Source: Drosophila pseudoobscura (Eukaryota; Arthropoda; Insecta; Diptera; Drosophilidae). From it: a stretch of DNA of 64,000 nucleotides. Positions 12,193 through 23,766 of this stretch are shown piece after piece. The notes under the pieces were generated by a model, which was not told the origin of the DNA, did no database searches, and saw nothing but the letters and a program-made list of their open reading frames with translations. Within the stretch, counting starts at the first letter, position 1, and each line of letters opens with the position of its first letter. Position numbers and translations under genes: made by a program. The stretch spans positions 4,030,001 to 4,094,000 of the forward strand of contig NC_046679.1 in NCBI RefSeq assembly GCF_009870125.1, given 5' to 3'.

Positions 12193-12676
12193 AATATACT
12201 ATGGAATTTTTAATGTTTCATCATGAATATTCCTCGATTTTTATATTACGGATATTACTGCCTAGTTAGAACCCTCAGCCCTGCCCACATAATTTTATTC
12301 GATTAAGTTTCACTGTATACTTTAAACAAAAAGTGTCCGCTTTTTGGAGCTGCAGAATGCCATAAAAGTACTGTACGGCGTTTTATGCTGTCACGACTTT
12401 GATAAAATCACTCTTTTCATACATAAACAACACTTCAAACTTTGGCCACACTAAAAAGTGAATCAGAATGAAATTAACGAAATAATTTGCCCAAAACGGT
12501 ACAAAAGATATTAATTATAGCAATTTCGACTCTGAATATCGGGCCCAAACTCTCTCCGCTTGTGTAAGGTGCCCGCTAAAGACCTGCAGCCATTGTGTGT
12601 GCCCCGGGGAAGCAAGTGTAAAGTGGACAACTCCCTAATTTTGAGATCGTCGCATCAGTAGCATCACATCACAGAC

Positions 12677-14682
12677 ATGTCCTCGCTCTCCGCGTCCGCG
12701 GAAAACGTATCCACGCTCGGGATTGGCGGTGGCCACGACTCCAACTCACATCTCGGTTCGGATGGGGGCTCCAGCATGTGCCTGGAGCTAGCCTTGGAGG
12801 GGGAGCGCCTCTGCAAGGCGGGTGACTGTCGGGCAGGCGTGGCCTTCTTTCAGGCCGCCATTCAGGCGGGCACCGAGGATCTTCGCACCTTATCAGCCAT
12901 CTACTCGCAGCTAGGCAACGCCTACTTCTACCTGGGCGACTACTCCAAGGCCATGCAGTACCACAAGCACGACCTGACGCTGGCCAAATCCATGAACGAC
13001 AAACTGGGCGAGGCCAAGTCGTCCGGGAATCTCGGCAACACCCTGAAGGTGATGGGCCGCTTCGACGAGGCGGCAATATGTTGTGAGCGACACCTGACCC
13101 TCGCCCGTCAGCTGGGCGACCGCCTCTCCGAGGGAAGAGCCCTCTACAATCTCGGCAACGTCTACCACGCCAAGGGCAAGCACATGGGACAGCGGAATCC
13201 TGGAAAGTTCGGCGAGGATGTGAAGGAGGCCCTGGCCAAGGCCGTGGAGTTCTACCAGGAGAACCTCAAGCTAATGCGCGATCTGGGAGATCGCGGTGCC
13301 CAGGGCAGGGCGTGCGGGAATTTGGGGAACACGTACTACCTCCTCGGCGATTTTCAGGCGGCCATCGAGCATCACCAGGAGCGGCTGCGCATCGCCAGAG
13401 AGTTTGGCGATCGGGCAGCCGAGCGCAGGGCCAACAGCAACCTGGGCAACTCTCACATCTTCCTGGGGCAATTCGAGGACGCCGCCGAGCACTATCGTCG
13501 CACCCTGGCCCTGGCCGTAGAGCTGGGCGAACGCGAGGTGGAGGCCCAGTCATGCTACAGTCTCGGGAACACCTACACCCTGCTCCACGAATTCAACACA
13601 GCCGTGGAGTTCCACAATCGACATTTGGCCATTGCCCAGGAGCTGGGCGATCGCATTGGCGAGGCCCGCGCCTGCTGGTCCCTGGGCAATGCCCACTCTG
13701 CCATGGGCAACAATGAGCGATCGCTGCAGTATGCCGAATCGCATCTACAGTTGGCCAAAGAGCTGCACGACCCCGTGGGCGAGAGCACGGCTCGTGTAAA
13801 CATCTCAGATTTGCGCAAGCTTCTGGGCCTCCCAGAAACCGAGCGAAGTCCCACAGAGGATGAGCGTTCGAGTGCCTCGGATCACTCACATCAGTCGGAC
13901 GGATCAGAGAACTCGCAGGGGCGAATGGTGAGTGGGAAAAAAAGGTGATAAGCTTTCCTTAAACACGATTTGACCTTCCTCTTCAGATACGCGTGCGTCG
14001 CCAGAGCATGGAGCAATTGGATCTGATTAAAATCACGCCGGATGGCAAGCGCTTGCACGAGGAGAAGCAGAGGGCAGCGTCTGCTGCCAACAAGAATACA
14101 AAGGCCAAAGACGATGACTTCTTCGAGATGTTATCGCGATCACAGTCAAAGCGCATGGACGACCAGCGCTGCTCAATCAAGATCAATCTAAATGGTCCGC
14201 CTGTGGCTGGAGCTGCCACAGGAGGAGCCACGCGAAAGCCGCTGGTGCAGCAGAATTCTCTGTTTGTGGACCCCACGAATCTGCCTGGCCTGAAGTCGCC
14301 ATCATCGGGCAATGCAAGTGCCATGGCCCATCCGCCGCTGACCAGGAGCGCCACCACCGCGGCGCAGCCGGATGAGGCTTTCCTCGACATGCTGATGCGT
14401 TGCCAGGGCTCAAGGCTGGAGGAGCAGCGCTCGGAATTGCCGCGTCCAAATGTGACAATGGATGCGGAGGCACCACAGCCGCAGGCCCCCGAGGCCGGTG
14501 GACAGGCCGGACGTGGGGCCACGGTGCCCGATGAGGACTTCTTCTCGCTGATCATGAAGGTGCAGAGCGGACGCATGGAGGATCAGCGGGCATCGATACC
14601 GTTCGGCGGCTTCCGGAATGCGAACAACAACCAAAACAACAATCGGAACAACAATGGAGCAGCCGGCGGAGCTGCCAAGTAG
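12677..14682 (+). CDS. pins: Partner of inscuteable (Pins/Rapsynoid; LGN family)
   Basis: Two coding exons, 12677-13927 and 13987-14682, join in phase 0 across a 59-bp intron to 648 residues. Pins is the cortical adaptor that links G-alpha-i-GDP to Mud/NuMA or Inscuteable and orients the mitotic spindle in neuroblasts and epithelia. Residues about 34-390 are a tetratricopeptide array of the LGN type, with repeated LGN and LGDR/GEA signatures. The linker carries RVRRQSMEQ (serine about 424), resembling the Aurora-A site known in the fly Pins linker. Three GoLoco motifs follow at about 461, 546 and 599. They end in DDQR, EEQR and EDQR, each keeping the arginine that contacts the G-alpha nucleotide. 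The tail is asparagine/alanine-rich. The intron falls between the TPR half and the linker/GoLoco half. The ATG at 12677 (ACAGACATG) begins a serine-rich leader; no upstream in-frame alternative is obvious. Confidence 0.97.
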
Positions 14683-16553
14683 GCATCCCAGGCGCAGTAA
14701 ATGAAGTTGAGATGATGTCCAGAAAAGTCCAAAATCCAAAAACTCAATCCTATCAGTCCATCCCTGGCAGCAGCAGCTCCTTCTGATTCCGGATTTCTGA
14801 TTCCTGATTCATTTGTTATACGTACATTTTACATTTTACGGCCAAATTTCTGCGTCATTATTGTGGGGCACTGGGCCGCTAACCCTTTTGTTCTTTTATA
14901 AGATTTATACACAAAAAAAACAAACAAACCATTTATTTATGATGAATAGCAACTAACAAAAGTAACCAAATATTAGAGTGAAAAATCGAGAGAAAACTTC
15001 CGGGCAATGCCCCACCCATCCATCAATCATTCGACCACTCATTCATCCCAAAGTTTAGCGATGATATTGCACACAATACGTTACAATACAATACACGAGT
15101 TTTACGATAGTAAAAATGTTTGAATTGCATGCAAAAACAAAGAAAAAAACACTATATAGCTTAAGCCGCGCAACAGTAAAAAGTATTCCCGATTTGCTCA
15201 ATATTGTTGATGGAAACCGAAGTCTTCTTGGGTAGAACATTACACTTTCTAACATTCACAGTCTAACTCTTAAGTTTTACTCTTAATCAAACCGATCTAC
15301 ACAAATAAGCAATGCATTTTTCTAAAAGAGAAAACCACACACTAATCAAAAGAACTTTCCAATTGTAACCCTATGAGTATTGCATTTTTCTATCCGAGAG
15401 GAGAGCTCTTACAATTTTTTTAGAATATTAATTAACAAAAAAAAAAACAAAGAGAGAGAATAAGAGCTGTTCAGGTTTCTCTTTATGGCCTGGCGCTTGT
15501 GGTTTAGCATAAAGCTACGATATTGATATATAATATACACATACTACACACATATACGACATACATATGAAGAACAGATTAAATATACCTATAGTTACTC
15601 ACACACACAATTATACAAATGCGAAATGCAAAACAAAACTGAGTTCGAATTGCACGAGAAATGAAGCCAAAATTGAATTGAATATGGATTAAAGTTGTAC
15701 GAAAGATAGACGTACGTTTCATGAAGCTAATCACCGTAATGATAACGATCATCGATCATTATACGATTATACAAATACGAGTACGCGCAATGTGTATTAT
15801 TAAACATTAAAAATCAAAACTTGTTTGCTGACAACTAGAAGGGTTTCCTTTTAGAAGGGGGTTTATGGGTTCATGGAACTAAGAGTTTCCTAATTTTTAG
15901 AAAGTATTCGGTATAATCGATGTATTGCCTATGGCTTTATGGAGCTCTGAGTCAACTAGGATGAGTTGTTTCAACACAGAATGAGATACATGTGTTGTAC
16001 ATATATGTCTCTAATTCTCTAATTTGTATCTTACTTAGATACACAGTTCGTTCATTGTTTTGAGTTCCTTTCTTTTCAAGAATTTATGAACTAGTCGGTG
16101 TTGCTTCCTTCATGCTTTCCTCAGAATGGGATCAATTTCGCGACTGTTTCCGTCTGTTTTATGGGTTTTAATAAGTATCGCAGATCCATTGTTAATTTAA
16201 CTTTGTCAAGGAAGCATAGCCACAGGAATATTCCATTGAAATGTGAAAGAGTAGATAATTACTAGTAGAAATGTATCTGAATTATCTTATCCATCAAATG
16301 TGAATACAAAAATATGTTCGATTTTAAAGCTTTATTCATAAATTAATCGTCTTAGGGTTCTAGAACATATTCGATAAGTTAGCGATAGTGGGGGCTACCC
16401 GTTTGGCTTAGTCGCGGGCCAGAATGAAAGAAAATCTAACCCGCCCTAAAGGTAAATCCTAAGCTCTGATCTCTGTTATTTTTATGTACAAATTGATTTA
16501 GATATAGATCTAGATGTAGATGTATCTTAACAACCAAAAAGAGCCTAACAGCC
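14683..16553. other. Convergent 3' UTR region of pins and the mosaic-protein gene
   Basis: The region is AT-rich with no recognisable coding exon. It probably holds a long pins 3' UTR (ATTAAA-like hexamers near 15798) and the 3' UTR of the minus-strand gene, whose AATAAA lies at 16336-16331. The small open frame at 15055-15255 has no recognisable features. Confidence 0.55.
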
Positions 16554-19500
16554 CTACGCCTTGGCCCCCTTAATACTCTCCATGCCATGGGGTTCCATCC
16601 CGCTGGCCGCCAGCACAAATATGGGGGCCGAGTAGTCCACAGCCTTGTCGCCGTGCGGATAGGAGGAGTGCATCGCTTTGCTGCTCCTGCCACGCTTCAG
16701 CATCACATAGACGACGAACACGCTGACCAGGAAGGCCGAGCTGGTGGCCATGATGAACAGCACCAGCTGGATGGACTCGTCTTGGGCGGTGGCTGCCTGG
16801 GCCACGGCCGGAGCAGCACTGCGGTGCACAAAGTGCGAACGCGTCAGATCCGGCCGGAAGTGGCCGCCAGCCAAATGGAACTCGCCCGCCGTGATGGCCG
16901 ATTCGATAGCAAAGGCCAGATCCACCTTGGACTCGTTGTGCAGCTCGAAGCGCACGATGGCGGAGCCATCAAAGTTCTCCTGGACGCGGAGATTCTCCAC
17001 GGCTTCGCCCAGCAGCTGCTGCAGTTCCATGCGAATGGTGTCGTAGGCATTCCTCACACTCCGCCCGCTGCTGTTGGTCATGTGCAGCTCGATGGACACC
17101 GCCTCGATGGGCACATGGGTGCACCGTCGATCGCCGACCCCAAAGACATGGGTGGCCTGAAGCTGATTGCCGGCCGCATCGACGCACCAGCAGCTGCGTC
17201 CGTTGCACTGCAGCGGCCGGAAGGCGCCCGCCTCGTCACAGCTCACGGGAAAGGTGGCCGTGTTGGCCAGAGCCCGGCAGCGGGTGGTCTTCAGCTGCAT
17301 GGGCTTCAGGGCGGGCTGCTCCACGGACAGCTGCGAGTCGAGCAGGGAATTGGCCAACTCCAGGACCCGTTCGGTCACACTGGACTCGGCCGCACTGGCC
17401 GTCGCGGCTGGCAGTATCTTGGCTTCCAGCTCCTCAAAGTCAAGATCCTCGCTGGCCACATCATTGAGCTGGGTCAGTTGTCCAATCAGCTGCTCCATGA
17501 GCGGATCACCCATGTCAAAGTTCTTGCGATTGCGTGCCTGGCGGCTATTGCAGATGGGTTCGATCTCTCGGGTGAGAGTGCCCTTCAGTGGGGCTCCCTT
17601 CTTGTCCGCACACCAGCAAACGCCATACGGGCTGGCAGCAGTCTCCTCCTCCACCACGGTCTTGCTGCTGCTGGCAAAGGCGCGACTCACGATCTCCGTT
17701 TGGGGCGGTCTAATGGCTGATGGCTGCGGCTGTTTGCCCAAACATTGGACGGGGCTCCAGTGGCCTGTGATGGGATCGCAACGGGGCTGGAACCACACCG
17801 AAGAGTGTCCAGTGCGCTGGGCAGCCAGGCTGTTCTTTAGCTTCAGGCGTTCGCATTGGGTAAGAACTGAAACAGAGAGAATACCATTGGAATTATTCCG
17901 GCAATATTTGCAGAGAAAGGATTGCCCTACCTGGACAAACCGAATTGCAGGCGAGCTCATTGTGGAATAGATTCTTTGTCTGACAGGCTGGCGCCTCTGC
18001 ATCGATAGTCACGGCCACACATTTGTTGACCTTCGGACTGAATCGATAGCGGGTGCTGTTTCTCGTCGACGTGCTGCTGGAGAGGCACACGCTGTCCATC
18101 GATTCAAAGCAGACGTCGCGCGTCTTGGAGCAGCAGACACCGCGATTGCTCACGGGGTTCAACTGACACGAGTGGGTGGTGGGACAGGCCTCGTGCTCGT
18201 TGTGGGGCCCGCAGCTCACATCCAGGTCGCCCTGCTGCAGCGGATTCCCCTCCGGGCAGACGGAGGCACGGCGCGGCACACAGATGGGCATCTTGGGGCA
18301 GGGACTGTCCACGCACTCGACGCTGATCAGCTGGCACTCCTCGTCGCTGGCGCAGCTCACCTCGTCGCAGAAGCTGCGGCACTGGCAGGTGGCACAGCCC
18401 TGGGCATCCACCTGGTAGCCGCTCTCGCAGGTGAGGCTGCACTTGGGACTCAGTGGGGCACAGGCGAAGCTGGAGTTCACCTGGCAGGCCGGTGTCGCCG
18501 GAGATTTCACTCTGGTGCCGGGCATAGCCCCTCCCTGTTCATCCACGCACCAGCAGTGGCCGTCGGGGGAGCACTGGACCTGCTCCCACTTGCCGCTCTT
18601 CAGATCGCACTGTGCCACGGACATCTGGCGGGCGGGTATCCCTAGCTCTGAGCTCTGATGCAGCTGGATCCCCTGCAGGTGCTGGCAGGCGGTCTTCAGT
18701 TGCGGCTCCACACACTGCGTTCCACAGCCGTTGGAGCAGCAGCGACGCGATCCCTCGCAGTGGGCATCGGTGCGGCATTCATAGGCACACGTATTGGCAT
18801 CCAGATTATCGGGTCCCGGTGGCACCAGGTACGGGCATTGACCGGGCTTCCGGGGCAGACAGGCAGGCACCGGGGGACAGTACTCGCCCTCGCAGCTTAC
18901 GTCCACGATGCGGCACTCCTTGCCCTGGCCGCAGCTAACGTTCTCGCAGGGATCGCGGCACTGGCAGGCCGGACAGCGGGTGTCCGGATCCAAAGCGAAC
19001 CCGTACTCGCAGCCCATGCGGCAGGTGAGATCCAGGCAGTCCAGTTCCTCCCGCAGCTGCTGGCAAGTGTCGTCACTGACATTGAATCCCCTCGAGCGGG
19101 GTATCTCCGTGCCAAAGCTGTCCACGCACCAGCACTGTTCCACCTCCATTTCGACGAGATCATCCTCGGACTCTAGCGGACGCTTGGCGGCCGAGGCCAC
19201 CTTCTTGAACTCCGTTTCGAACAGCTGTCCGAGTCCCTGCTGCCGGTCGGCCCCCACATCGATGACCTTGGCACTGCGGCCCATCACGGGAGCCGCCACC
19301 TGCACTTTGAGGGCACTATCCTCCACGCGGTACAGCTTCAGTACAGCCTCTGCATCGCGACGTGTCCGCTTGGGGGCGGTGGCCAGGAGCATTCTCATGC
19401 GGCGGATGGTGTTCTCCTCGAGGATCTTGCGCTGTTCGGCTCTGGTCACACGGATCGTTCGCAGCTGGCACTGGCGTCCCCTGTAGTCGCCATCGTCGTT

Positions 19501-22500
19501 GCAGCGAGGCGATGGAACAGCCAGCTGCATGCCCTCCTCGGTGCCCTCCATGCGCTCCGAGAAGTCCCGAAGATATTCGCACACTTCAAAGAAGGAAACC
19601 AATATGAGATTTATCTTCTTTAGAGGATAAGGAGGGATATACTTACTGCTTTGCTGACGAGCTCCTGCTGCATCTTCTGGGGCTGTGGTCTGTTCCGGCA
19701 GCGGACAGCAGACGCTCTCCGTCTCTCGATGGAGCTTCGTGCACTTGTACTCCGCCGGACACATGATGCGGTTGCTCATGGCACGACCCTGCTTCGTCAG
19801 CGCCTCGGGCTCTGGCTCAAAGAAGGCCGTGGGCTGGAAGCTGCGTCCCTGACGCTGCTCCTCTTCGAAGCAGTACATCACCTCGCCCGTGGCCGTATCG
19901 GACAGGGGCGTGCCCACATCGCAGGGATTGGAGTAGGCCAGATCGGGCTTGCACACAGGCCAAGAGGCGCACAGGGAGGACCCGGACTCGCAGAGCGGAT
20001 CGGTGGCCACCTCGCAGTGGGAGCCCATGGAGCACTTGAAGCCCTCGCAGGGCTCTGAGCATTCGCAGGTGGGGCACCCGTTGTGATCGTTCTACGGGGG
20101 AGAGAAGAGGGAGAGTCGGTGTCAGGAATGGGTTAGAGGAAATGCATCCCTTGCTCACCTTGAATCCGTATTCGCAGACAGCCGCACAGATGTTGGTGTC
20201 GCACTGCTCCATCTGGAAACTCCTCGCGTAGGATCTACTGATCATATTCTCCCAACCGTCGCAATTCACATTCATGGCCGCTCCCATGGTCTCCTTGATC
20301 TTGTGACCCGTGCGTGGATCCACGCACCAGCAGACAAGGCCGTTCCTCGAGCACTGTCTCGGGGAGAACTGTCCGCCGGGGCCATTACAGTCGGGCACAT
20401 AGCCACGGCCCTCGCGCTCGTTGATCGAGAGGATGTCCGCAAGGGCCTTGGCCTGGTGGCAGCCTGTCACATTTCCGGGCTGCTGGCAATTGAATTGGCA
20501 TCCCTTCGTGAAGCAGCACTTCTCCAGGTTGCGGCACTCCAGATCGTGGCTACATGGCGATCCACACATGTAGCCTGTCCTTTCCGTGTACTTTGTTTGG
20601 TCCGGAGCCGGACAGCGGCCGGGTTTCTGGAAGGTCAGGGCACTGGGACAGCACACGCCGTAGTCGTTGCCCGACTCCACCATGCACTGGTAGAGCGGTG
20701 GACACTGGGGCTTGCCCGAATCCACTCCACAGAGGAAGGGCCTCACACTGTCATCGATGGAGAGGGGGAGTCCGGCGGGACAGTAGTTGGCCAAAGAGCG
20801 GGCCTTCTTGCACGTGGGAAGCGGCGGACATGGCTCTGATTTGCATTGCACTTCCTGCAGCTGACACGTTTGTCCGTTAGGGCACTCCAGGCCGTCGCAC
20901 GGGTCCCGACAGCGGCACACGGAGCAACCAGTCTCCAGATCCCTGGCGAATCCGGACGGACAGAACATGCGGCACGCGGAGGCCGTGCAATTCTCCGGCT
21001 CGGCACAGCGGACACCCGATCGCGTCTCATTCCGACTGCCGGGCAACTCAACGCCGTACTTATCGATGCACCAGCAATCCTCTCCAGCCCGCTCATTGCT
21101 GCACTGAATCGTATCAAAGTCTCCGTTCTTCTGGCAGCGTGGTATCCGTACGGATGATGCCCCCACCGGCTGCAGGGCCTTGGCGCGTCGCGTCTCCGAT
21201 CTCCTCAGATGCTGGCAGGCCGTAAGATTCGCTGTGAAAAACGAAGAAGAAAGGGTGAAGGGTTTTTTGACATACTTTCGTGTTATTCAACTGCCGAATC
21301 CCAAACCACGGAGTCACGACAATTTCACTTTTTATTTCTTTGCGTGACGCGTGCGCGAACCCACATGAAAAAAAAAAACAAAACCTCAAAGAAACCATAA
21401 AAAAACTGCAAAATTGAAATTAATTATACAAAATGAAATTGAACGACGGCGGCATTGCTCGAATTGTTGCTATTTTTGATACCCTTTAAGAGGGTATCAT
21501 CTGTTTTTAGAGGATGTTTGGAAAGCACAAACAAAACAAGCCTTCTTTTCGAAAGATAATCGAATCTAAAAAGAATTTAAGACATCAAAATATCCATTAT
21601 TATTCGATCGGGGGAAAAAAAGGAAAGTCTATGAGCAAAAACGTCTCTGATATTCCAAACAGAATTCCATGTAGACTCATAGCGGAGTCCGTAGGGTATT
21701 TAGGGTATCAAACCCTTCGACATACGAAGTTTGCCTCCCTTTCTTGTTGCTGTTTTAATTGTTGCTTTTGTAGTTTCATTTTTGTGGCTCGTCTCAGGGC
21801 CAGCAGCGGCATAGCTTCGCGTTTAGTATGCGAGCAGCGAGGTGAAGAGAGCTACGAATAGAGAGGAGGAGGTCAGAGGAGAGCTCAGGTGAGCAGGGGG
21901 GAGGGTGAAGCTCTGTTGAGGACAGGTTGATCGCCTGTGTCCACGAGGCGTATAAGCAATTCGCTTCAAATGGCATTCGGATTGGGTTGTTTGGATGCTA
22001 CGAGCATTCTGCACCATAAGAGGCAGGCAGCCTCAAGCCTCAGGCCCCATTGTCTCTCTGGTCTCTGCCCAGTGAGCGATTACGCAATTAAAGTGGGTAT
22101 TATCCACCCCCATTACCCCCTCCTCCTCCATGCAACACTGCCTTTGGGGTTGCGACAGAGACAGACCCATTTATGTTGCGTCAATGGTGGCCTGGTCACT
22201 TCCTATGCACTTTCAATACGAAAATACATTTGAAGGCATCTTATGCAATTGTCGAATGCATTAAGGGGCATACTTCCTATATCTCAACCTGTAGCAATCT
22301 ATACCCATAGGTATCTAAGAGTGCATATGCCATAGGTCCTCTTAATCGCTCAACTTTTAGGAGATTTGTTTCCCCTTCCACGAATGTGTACAGAGGTATA
22401 TCTCTGTGAGCAATTTGAGGGTATTACATATGTTAAGTACAACCCAGTGAGGGCTCTGTGGTAATTTCTGTTTAATCAGAGATTTCTTTTCATTTTCGAA

Positions 22501-23585
22501 GCGCACATCCGGCTTGCTTCGGATCTTCCATCTGCCGAAAGTCACATCATTTTTTGTGGGTTTTGTTGTCTTTCTTTTTTTTCTGGAAATTTCGCTAGAA
22601 ATTGAATGAAAGTTTTATTTTTTTGGCAGCACCTCTCGTACCCATGTCCGGCCATCAATTTGGAGTCAAAAAAAAAGTAAAATGAAAATGTTTTTCATGA
22701 ATGAAAAGCAACAAAACAAAAGCCAAAGGCAATTAAAGCTGGCGTTCGGCATTCGGTCTATGATGAAAATAATCAAAGCGACAAAAACAACGGTCTCCAA
22801 GAGAGCTCTAGAGCAGATGGACAGACGGAGGGACGTACGTCTTTTATTCTCACCATTAAGCCAGAAATCAAGTTTGTCGCTTGAGTCTTTCGTTTGGGTT
22901 TCCGTTCGGCAGGAAAAAAAAACCAGAATCAAGGCAGACAGAAGCGTAACGAAAACGAAATCAAAGACAAAAAAAACTGGCACTTATGTGGCAGTGCCCC
23001 CTGTACGTACTCGGAGCTCCACTTCATGCGGGTTGCGGTCTGGCGTCTGTGGTCTGTGGTCTGTGTGCCCTAGCCTGACCGACTGACACACTGTTTTGCA
23101 GCAGCAGCTGCTGTAGGAGCCGCAGAACCCGAGTTTCTTTTCGCCTTTGTTTCCCTTTTGCTCTAGACCAGAGTCTTAACGGTTTTTGGCGTACCGAGTA
23201 CGTGAGTGCTTTAGGCCTGGTCTCTAAGCACTTTTTAATGATGCCATGGCGTGCTATATTTAGCACCTACTTTAATGCCTGAGCTCCACACGAATTTCCC
23301 CACACTCCACCCGTGTGTGGGCTAATGATGCATCTGCAACATTCGCAAAAACCACACTGCAAAAAGAGTTCAATGACTGGAGACTGATGATTCTGGGCCC
23401 CTTCTGCTCCCGAAAAAGAACAAGTCGTTGACTCCACCAAAAATTCCCCCCGGAGAGGGAGAAAGAGAATACTCACCATTTGTCCGCTTGGCTGCTGCGG
23501 GTGTGACGGGCAGGAGGACCAAAAGCGTTGCAAGCAGCAGGCAGCAGGAGAAGAGTTTCAGCCAACGTTGATCATAGTGCGCCAT
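16554..23585 (-). CDS. Large membrane-anchored mosaic of thyroglobulin type-1, antistasin, WAP and Kunitz-like modules
   Basis: Coding exons 23585-23477, 21231-20159, 20091-19647, 19583-17931 and 17866-16554 join in phase to 1530 residues. Exon 1 encodes a signal peptide (about residues 9-32, leucine-rich). Six thyroglobulin type-1 repeats are visible by QC...CWC(V/I/A)D: starting near residues 40 and 300, across the exon 3/4 junction, twice further on, and last at about 17272-17110. Between them are antistasin-type and lustrin-like cysteine-rich segments (DPCxxxxC...PCPPxPxC; CP...GVCC), two WAP four-disulfide domains and one degenerate Kunitz-like domain (about 18110-17925). A juxtamembrane region, a transmembrane helix (about 16775-16695) and a tail of about 45 residues close the protein. 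These module types commonly inhibit proteases, but the target is unknown. The third thyroglobulin domain is split by about 110 residues containing KRTRRD. I believe this is the orthologue of D. melanogaster CG5639, from memory. The 5' intron is 2245 bp. Confidence 0.9.
21232..23476. other. First intron of the mosaic-protein gene
   Basis: GT (23476) to AG (21232) on the minus strand. It holds no recognised exon. Near 21476-21720 are phrases built on GGGTATC and its complement (TACCCTTTAAGAGGGTATC, then TAGGGTATTTAGGGTATC), typical of decayed drosophilid interspersed repeats. No transposase or reverse-transcriptase reading frame is present. Confidence 0.6.
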
Positions 23586-23674
23586 ATTCAGGCATCCACA
23601 AAAAAAAAGTTGCCAAAAAATACGAGAGATTTCCTGTTTTCGGTTGTGCGTGTGTGTGGCAGCTGCAGCATGAA

Positions 23675-23766
23675 AAGAGACAGAGATACAGAGAAAGAGT
23701 CAGAGAAAGAGTAAGAGAGAGAGTGCCATGCGTGAGTAATGTGGTGGCACGTCACGTTTGACGTCA
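23675..23766 (-). promoter_or_regulatory. Candidate upstream control region: GA tract and CRE palindrome
   Basis: Upstream of the mosaic-protein start (ATG at 23585) lies a GA-rich tract at about 23676-23724, a possible GAGA-factor target. About 175 bp upstream is TGACGTCA (23759-23766), the full CRE palindrome bound by CREB/ATF-type bZIP factors. No TATA box at a convincing distance was seen. Function is inferred from motif identity only. Confidence 0.35.

Noticed and set aside
16587..17720. A 377-codon plus-strand open frame
   Set aside because: Antisense shadow of the last exon of the thyroglobulin mosaic; no domain, and the opposite frame has intact cysteine modules and splice sites.
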